DNA from: Peptoniphilus_A genitalis
GTDB taxonomy: Bacteria; Bacillota; Clostridia; Tissierellales; Peptoniphilaceae
Assembly: GCF_949769225.1 (NCBI RefSeq)
Contig: NZ_CATKPB010000010.1
Direction: 5' to 3' (one strand)
DNA: 64,000 nt
A model generated the notes under the pieces. The model worked only from the letters and a program-made list of their open reading frames with translations, was not told where the DNA came from and did not search any database. The translations under genes were made by a program, and so were the position numbers. Positions 59,454 through 64,000 of this stretch are shown piece by piece (position 1 is the stretch's first letter; every line of letters starts with the position of its first letter).

Positions 59454-60797
59454 TCAAATTGCTTCTATTTTTCTTCTTACAAAGGTATTCATAAAATATG
59501 TTATAAAAAATACTGATGCCATCTCTGCTATTACATATCCCCACCAAATTTCATTAACTGTAAAGTATGTTACAGCTATATAGGCAACTGGTAGTAGGAC
59601 GATAATTTGTCTTAGGATTGAGTCAAGTAGTGCCAAAATTCCATTGCCAAAGGCTTGGAATACACTGGCTCCCACTATTGATATTCCTGCAAAGATGTAA
59701 GACAAAGCACAGATCCTAAGCATTGGTACTCCTATCTCTAACATCTTGCCTGATGCAGAAAAGATTTTTAAAATTTCTCTTGGGAAGGACATTATTAAGC
59801 CTGAGACTATTAATGTCATTACAGTTACTGTTATCATTGCCAGCTTTATTGATTTAATAATTCTTTCCTTGTTCTTAGCTCCATAATTGTAGGCAATTAT
59901 TGGGACAAGTCCGTTGTTGATACCAAAGATTGGCATAAAGACAAAGGACTGAACCTTGAAGTAGGCTCCAAGTGCTGCTATGGCTGATGTGGAAATCTCT
60001 GACAGCATCTTATTTAGTACATATATAGTAAAGGATTGGATTGTTATTGTTATCATGGATGGGATTCCAACGATGTAAATGCCCTTGATAATTTTTGGAT
60101 TAAAGGAAAGCTTCTTCATTGTTATGTCTGGGTTAAACTTATGTTGGAAGAAGGCCCCACAAATTGCTCCAATTATTTGTCCCGTCACTGTAGCAACTGC
60201 TGCACCCTTTACACCCATGGCTGGTAGTCCAAAGTAACCAAAAATAAAAATTGGGTCGAGAATTATATTTAAGACAGCTCCAATTAATTGTGTGAGCATA
60301 GTAAAGACTGTTCTTCCCGTTGACTGAAGAGTTCTCTCCAAAAATATTTGCGTAAATACTCCTATGGATAAGCCCATTACAATTTGAAGATAATCCACTC
60401 CGTACTTAATTATATTTTCATTTGTTGTTTGGGCTGACACAAAGGGCCTTGGTAAAAATCTTGACAAGATAAATAGAAGTAGGCCATATAAGAGGGCAAG
60501 TGTAAGTCCATTCTCTGCTGTCTTGTTGGCCCTGTCAAAGTTCTTCTCTCCCAAGTATCTTGAGATCAGTGAGTTCATACCAACTCCTGTCCCAACTCCA
60601 ATTCCTATCATTATATTTTGTATCGGAAAGGCAATTGCTATGGCAGTGAAGGCTTCTTCGTTAATCTTTCCAATGTAGTAGGAGTCCACCAAGTTGTACA
60701 TGGACTGGATGAACATAGAAATTACAATTGGAAAGGAAACTTGAAATAAAAGTTTTGGGATTGACATGGTCCCCAATTTATTTTCATTCTTTTGCAC
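59454..60797 (-). CDS. MATE-family efflux transporter
   Basis: 447 residues with twelve hydrophobic helices in two similar halves. The N-terminal half has PKLLFQVSFPIVISMFIQSMYNLVDSYYIG (described in part) and GVGTGVGMNSLISRYLGE; the second half has ALGAYFKVQSFVFMP and NYGAKN. It belongs to the DinF/NorM type that exports cationic compounds against H+ or Na+. No terminator separates it from tuf. Substrate unknown. Confidence 0.93.
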   Translation of the reverse strand: MQKNENKLGTMSIPKLLFQVSFPIVISMFIQSMYNLVDSYYIGKINEEAFTAIAIAFPIQNIMIGIGVGTGVGMNSLISRYLGEKNFDRANKTAENGLTLALLYGLLLFILSRFLPRPFVSAQTTNENIIKYGVDYLQIVMGLSIGVFTQIFLERTLQSTGRTVFTMLTQLIGAVLNIILDPIFIFGYFGLPAMGVKGAAVATVTGQIIGAICGAFFQHKFNPDITMKKLSFNPKIIKGIYIVGIPSMITITIQSFTIYVLNKMLSEISTSAIAALGAYFKVQSFVFMPIFGINNGLVPIIAYNYGAKNKERIIKSIKLAMITVTVMTLIVSGLIMSFPREILKIFSASGKMLEIGVPMLRICALSYIFAGISIVGASVFQAFGNGILALLDSILRQIIVLLPVAYIAVTYFTVNEIWWGYVIAEMASVFFITYFMNTFVRRKIEAI

Positions 60798-60870
60798 TTA
60801 ATCACCTCTTAATCTTTCTATCTATATTCTTAACTATTATATAGAAATAAAAGAATTTTTAAAAGTTCAA

Positions 60871-60904
60871 ATAAAAAAGAAGTCAGAAAATTTTCCAACT
60901 TCTT
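60871..60904 (-). terminator. Terminator downstream of the broken small gene
   Basis: AAGAAGT / ACTTCTT arms (60877-60883 with 60898-60904) around an inner AAAATTTT, followed on the minus strand by TTTTTTATTTG. It lies 12 bases after the stop at 60916, which argues that the region just upstream is, or was, a gene. Confidence 0.65.
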
Positions 60905-60915
60905 AAAATTAAATC

Positions 60916-61123
60916 TCAATCTTTTTCCTTTAAAAGTAGTAATATTTTTATAATAGTATAGATAAATAAAACTAGATCCATAAAAGATATTATATCTTCA
61001 ACATTTTGAAAAAAACTAGGTAATTTATTTTTTACCTATATATCCTGTAATTTTCGATTGAATATAATTCATAAAATAAATTATATAGCTAAAAACTAAC
61101 CCTTTTCTTCCAAAGAGTATCAT
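60916..61123 (-). pseudogene. Candidate small membrane-protein gene, split by a frameshift
   Basis: On the minus strand an ATG at 61123 opens 32 codons (MILFGRKGLVFSYIIYFMNY..., stop at 61025). In the next frame, 36 codons continue to a stop at 60916 (...KLPSFFQNVEDIISFMDLVL..., ending in LLLLKEKD). The frames meet at a run of six A (61028-61033). Removing one A would give a single protein of about 67 residues with two hydrophobic segments, ending directly before a terminator. No good ribosome site was found and I recognise no family. It could be a decayed gene, a slippage-read gene, or chance. Confidence 0.3.
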
Positions 61124-61133
61124 AACTTTTTAG

Positions 61134-61163
61134 CTAATTAAAAATACACTTATTTTTAATTAG
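61134..61163. repeat. Perfect 13-bp palindrome
   Basis: CTAATTAAAAATA / TATTTTTAATTAG with a four-base centre. It lies upstream of the broken small gene and has no T-run on either side; it may be an operator, a stem that protects RNA, or a mobile-element end. Confidence 0.5.
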
Positions 61164-61189
61164 TGTTTAGTATTACAACCTGTCGCTAT

Positions 61190-61222
61190 AAAAATATGGT
61201 TAAATGATTATTCCTAAACCAT
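61190..61222 (-). terminator. Probable terminator after the three-helix protein gene
   Basis: ATGGTT / AACCAT arms (61196-61201 with 61217-61222), extended by A-T pairs with a bulge, followed on the minus strand by ATTTTTATAG, 12 bases after the stop at 61235. Confidence 0.5.
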
Positions 61223-61234
61223 GTTTTTAACTTT

Positions 61235-61537
61235 TTAACTATAAAACTTTGTAATAGTAATAATTACTATTGAGATTAAACGTCCAATTACAAATGGTAA
61301 CGCTAAAATAACAACCTCTGTCAATTTCTTTTTTAATTGTTTGCCTACTTTATTTTTATTTATAAAAAGAAATACAAAATTAATTATAAAATACGTCAAT
61401 ATAACCTCATCAATCAAAGATAATATAAAGCTAGTATCGACATACGATTTTATAAATAACATAACTATGAAAAAAGATGTTATTATTTTTATCTGCATAG
61501 CAGGATTTAACATCAGATTTTTAATTTTTTCTTTCAT
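61235..61537 (-). CDS. Unrecognised small three-helix membrane protein
   Basis: 100 residues with three hydrophobic segments (about 17-30, 36-60 and 73-95) and basic ends and loops (MKEKIKNLM, INKNKVGKQLKKK). I do not recognise the family. It begins 24 bases after the stop of a secreted-protein gene and is probably cotranscribed with it. Size, topology and position fit an immunity protein of a bacteriocin-like pair, but this is inference. The sequence is more AT-rich than its neighbours. The ribosome site is weak (AAGGCGAG), suggesting coupling. Confidence 0.6.
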   Translation of the reverse strand: MKEKIKNLMLNPAMQIKIITSFFIVMLFIKSYVDTSFILSLIDEVILTYFIINFVFLFINKNKVGKQLKKKLTEVVILALPFVIGRLISIVIITITKFYS

Positions 61538-61561
61538 AAAGCTCGCCTTAATTTTAAAAGA

Positions 61562-62197
61562 CTAGTATGTAGAGTAATCCTTTACAGAATATGCATATAC
61601 ATACATTTGTGCTCTATGATTATATCGACAATTTCCTATTGCTTTGTAATTAATGCCATGAGACTGTAGATAGCTCGAAGTTTGAGCTCCATATATCCCT
61701 AACAACGCTCTAGTTGCCTGATAAACTTTAGATGAAATTTCAATCGAAACCACTCCAACTTCAGCTATTATCAATGCTGTTAAAGAAGCATAGCTCAAAT
61801 ATTGTCCTGCTATTGAAAGCATCTCACTATACGAAATACTTGCTAAAGAAGTAACACTGCTCCCTGGAGTGCATTGACCCATAACATTCAAAGTATCGTC
61901 AGAATATAAATTTATAAAATCATTTGTTATAGAGGAATACATGGTTTTATTATTTTTATCATATATAAATTGTGTTTTTAAACATCCATTTTCATCTAAG
62001 ACTTGAACTTTTCTAAATTCATTATCTTCTGTCAATAAAATTCTATTTTCAATTCCATTTTCAACCGTCTTTATTTCATTGTTTGATATTATATCTACCT
62101 TTAATGAATTAGCCTCTTTATCATATGCCCACACACTATTAAAAGTAGAAAAAAATAGAACCAACAAAGCAAGCAATAAAGCTGTATATTTTTTCAT
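61562..62197 (-). CDS. Secreted protein of unknown function (bacteriocin-like candidate)
   Basis: 211 residues. A clear signal peptide (KKYTALLLALLVLFFSTFNS, cut after VWA near 24) precedes an N-terminal domain of short polar beta-like segments (25-110) with CLKTQFIYD and MYSSITND. From about 110 it becomes small-residue-rich and hydrophobic (SLASISYSEMLSIAG..., LTALIIAEVGVVSIEIS), then ends in a Tyr/His/Arg-rich tail (CRYNHRAQMYVYAYS). Three cysteines remain after cleavage. The overall plan recalls large secreted bacteriocins with a membrane-active C-terminal half; no homology can be claimed. It has a strong ribosome site (AGGAGG) and promoter, and precedes a three-helix protein gene. Confidence 0.65.
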   Translation of the reverse strand: MKKYTALLLALLVLFFSTFNSVWAYDKEANSLKVDIISNNEIKTVENGIENRILLTEDNEFRKVQVLDENGCLKTQFIYDKNNKTMYSSITNDFINLYSDDTLNVMGQCTPGSSVTSLASISYSEMLSIAGQYLSYASLTALIIAEVGVVSIEISSKVYQATRALLGIYGAQTSSYLQSHGINYKAIGNCRYNHRAQMYVYAYSVKDYSTY

Positions 62198-62274
62198 TTT
62201 TACCTCCTAATATCCAATATAATATAATTTGCATTATATATAAAACATTGGAAACATCTCCTCTCTTTTAGATT

Positions 62275-62303
62275 AATATAACATTTTCTTGTTTTTCAGT
62301 CAA
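62275..62303 (-). promoter_or_regulatory. Promoter of the secreted-protein operon
   Basis: TTGACT (62298-62303), a 17-base spacer and TATATT (62275-62280), with an extended TGT before the -10, on the minus strand. The leader of about 70 bases holds an AGAGGAG site and a tiny reading frame (MFPMFYI) before the real ribosome site. Confidence 0.7.
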
Positions 62304-62377
62304 TACGTTTTCCTGCTGTTTTTTCTTTTATACTATCTTTTGACTATGTGTTAAAATAAAATTAACGAGGTGATTTT

Positions 62378-63331
62378 GTGAAATTATTGATTACTAGTAA
62401 TATTCCAGAAAAAATTTACGATGATCTAGACAAACATTTTGAAATAAGATACCACGACTCCAACGTCCCACTAAGCAAAGAAGAAATTATTGAAATGATA
62501 AAGGGACAAGATGCCCTCCTCTGTCCTCTTTCAGATAAAATCGACAAAGAAGTCATTGATGCTGGCGACAACTTAAAAATTATTGCCAACTATGGAGCTG
62601 GCTTCGACAACATAGATATTGATTACGCAAGAGAAAAAGGAATTGTTGTTACAAACGCACCTGCCCCAGCTTCTGCTGTCTCAACAGCTGAACTTGCCTT
62701 TGGACTTATGCTTGCTGCTGCAAGAAAAATTGTATCTGGCGACAAGGTTACTAGGGCTGGAGAATTTTATGGCTGGCGACCAACTTTTTATCTTGGAAGT
62801 CAACTTAAGGGAAAAACTCTTGGCATAATTGGACTTGGCAACATTGGAAAAAATCTTGCTAAGAGAGCAAGGGCCTTTGAGATGAAGGTTGTTTATTATT
62901 CACGAACAAGAAAAGAAGACTTTGAAAAAGAATTTGACATAGAATACCTAGATAGAGATGAAGTAATAAGGTCCGCAGACTTTTTGAGTCTTCACACAGC
63001 TTTTGTGCCATACCTTCGCCACATGATCTCAAAAAAAGAACTTGAAATGATGAAAAAAAGTGCTATATTAATAAATGCGTCAAGAGGTCCAATTGTTGAT
63101 GAAGACGCCCTTGCTGATGCACTAATAGAAAATGTAATCGCAGGAGCAGCCCTTGATGTTTATGAGTTTGAACCAAGAGTAAATGATAAACTTATGGACC
63201 TTGACAATGTAATCCTTGCCCCTCACCTTGGCAATGCAACTTTTGAAGCAAGGCTTGAGATGGGCGAAAATGCAAAAGACAATTTAATTGACTTTAAAAA
63301 TGGTAAAAATCCAAAAAACAAAGTAAACTGA
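62378..63331 (+). CDS. D-isomer-specific 2-hydroxyacid dehydrogenase
   Basis: 317 residues from a GTG at 62378 with GAGGTG 6 bases upstream. NAD-binding GLGNIGKNLAKRA near 155, catalytic Arg in NASRGPIVDE, Glu in DVYEFEP and His in APHLGNAT are all present. The family reduces 2-keto acids to D-2-hydroxyacids (glyoxylate, hydroxypyruvate or longer); the substrate is not certain. hutG begins 8 bases downstream, so the two are cotranscribed. Confidence 0.9.
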   Translation: MKLLITSNIPEKIYDDLDKHFEIRYHDSNVPLSKEEIIEMIKGQDALLCPLSDKIDKEVIDAGDNLKIIANYGAGFDNIDIDYAREKGIVVTNAPAPASAVSTAELAFGLMLAAARKIVSGDKVTRAGEFYGWRPTFYLGSQLKGKTLGIIGLGNIGKNLAKRARAFEMKVVYYSRTRKEDFEKEFDIEYLDRDEVIRSADFLSLHTAFVPYLRHMISKKELEMMKKSAILINASRGPIVDEDALADALIENVIAGAALDVYEFEPRVNDKLMDLDNVILAPHLGNATFEARLEMGENAKDNLIDFKNGKNPKNKVN

Positions 63332-63339
63332 GGTGTAAA

Positions 63340-64000
63340 ATGATAAATTATTATAGTCCACAAGAAATGACTATATGGTCTGGCAGAGTTGACGATGAAA
63401 ATGACTACGAATCCTTTAGGTGGCACCAATGGGTTAAACCCCTTGACCTAAATGATGAAAGCTTAACCCCTTTCGAAGGCAAGCTTGGCTTTGGAATTGT
63501 AGGTTTTGAATCTGACCAAGGTATTGAACTTAACAAGGGAAGGTTTGGAGCTGCTGCTGGCCCTGCTGCTATAAGAAAGGAACTTGCAAAACTTCCATGT
63601 CAATTTTCTAAAGATGTTAAGATCTTTGACTGCGGCAATGTGACAAGTAAGTACACAACTCTTGAAGCCAGCCAAGACGAACTTGCTAAGGCTGTAGATA
63701 GGGTTCTTGAGTTAAACTTATTTCCCCTAGTCCTTGGTGGCGGTCACGAAACTGCCTTTGGTCACTACAAGGGAATTAGCACTTTTCTTGACGACAGAGA
63801 AGACAACAAGCTTGGAATTTTAAATTTCGATGCCCACTTTGACCTAAGACCTTATGAAAAGGGAACTGGTACAAGTGGAACTATGTTTAGGCAAATTGCT
63901 GACTACACTCGTGAAAAGGGAACTCAATATGCCTACTATGTAATGGGGATTCAAAAACACTCCAACACCCTTTCCCTATTTAGAACTGCAGAAAAGTTGG
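63340..64000 (+). CDS. hutG: Formimidoylglutamase (HutG), truncated by the window end
   Basis: 220 codons are visible; the gene runs off the right edge. It starts at an ATG preceded by GAGGTG, overlapping the end region of the dehydrogenase operon. Ureohydrolase metal motifs are visible: GGGHE (near 128-132) and NFDAHFDLR (near 158-166). HutG hydrolyses N-formimino-glutamate to glutamate and formamide in histidine breakdown. The arginase/agmatinase branch is the alternative; the start MINYYSPQEMTIWSGRVDD supports HutG. Confidence 0.85.
   Translation, partial: MINYYSPQEMTIWSGRVDDENDYESFRWHQWVKPLDLNDESLTPFEGKLGFGIVGFESDQGIELNKGRFGAAAGPAAIRKELAKLPCQFSKDVKIFDCGNVTSKYTTLEASQDELAKAVDRVLELNLFPLVLGGGHETAFGHYKGISTFLDDREDNKLGILNFDAHFDLRPYEKGTGTSGTMFRQIADYTREKGTQYAYYVMGIQKHSNTLSLFRTAEKL

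Noticed and set aside
61134..61163. Terminator at the perfect 13-bp palindrome
   Set aside because: Neither strand shows a T-run after the stem, so it is listed only as a palindrome.
1..64000. Prophage, insertion sequences or tRNA genes
   Set aside because: No transposase, integrase, phage structural gene or tRNA cloverleaf was found in the sequence as read by eye.

Overview
The window looks like chromosome of a low-GC, Gram-positive anaerobic coccus of the Peptoniphilaceae, most like Anaerococcus (inference from gene content; no database search was possible). Pointers are AT-rich DNA with strong AGGAGG-type ribosome sites, a butyryl-CoA dehydrogenase/Etf operon, a group B-like [FeFe] hydrogenase, type III glutamine synthetase, pyruvate carboxylase, an iron superoxide reductase, and both S-layer-homology and sortase-type surface proteins. 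Most genes lie on the minus strand, reading away from an rRNA operon whose 16S 5' end is at base 1.

Layout. 0-0.5 kb: 16S start with tandem promoters. 0.5-6 kb: membrane protein, LuxR-type regulator, LacI/CcpA-like regulator, lipid kinase, two stress-type proteins, a probable 6S RNA, and a pseudouridine synthase. 6-17 kb: NAD kinase, glnN-pyrG with a terminator in its leader, a two-component system, a BrkB-like protein, ComF, RecD2, PspC. 17-26 kb: pyruvate carboxylase, a toxin-antitoxin pair set among repeats, and a giant SLH protein. 26-32 kb: rplM-rpsI, hydrogenase operon with a divergent Crp/Fnr regulator, and a pgpA-membrane-apbE operon. 32-48 kb: a giant G5 sortase substrate, ilvE, bcd-etfB-etfA, UspA, a TetR-membrane protein pair with its operator, a second SLH protein, and a PAS-PP2C phosphatase. 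48-60 kb: THUMP RNA methyltransferase, superoxide reductase, an SsuABC-like transporter, an iron alcohol dehydrogenase with a heterodimeric ABC exporter, RidA, tuf, MATE. 60.8-62.2 kb: an AT-rich islet of unrecognised genes (secreted protein, three-helix membrane protein, broken small gene). 62.3-64 kb: 2-hydroxyacid dehydrogenase and hutG, which runs off the window.

The strongest unexplained signal is a family of degenerate tandem arrays with an exact 18-bp (sometimes 36-bp) period and a palindromic core. They fill intergenic gaps just after intrinsic terminators at 20.9, 26.2, 32.5, 38.9 and 42.3 kb; one more lies in a divergent gap at 43.1 kb. A second palindromic family (GGTCAAG...CTTGACC) sits beside terminators between 20.6 and 26.5 kb. 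Other notable points are the cryptic secreted/membrane islet, two single-base A-tract frameshifts (57.6 and 61.0 kb), Rex-like operators at the hydrogenase and bcd promoters, and leader terminators before glnN and the G5 protein gene.

No tRNA, CRISPR array, insertion sequence or prophage was seen.
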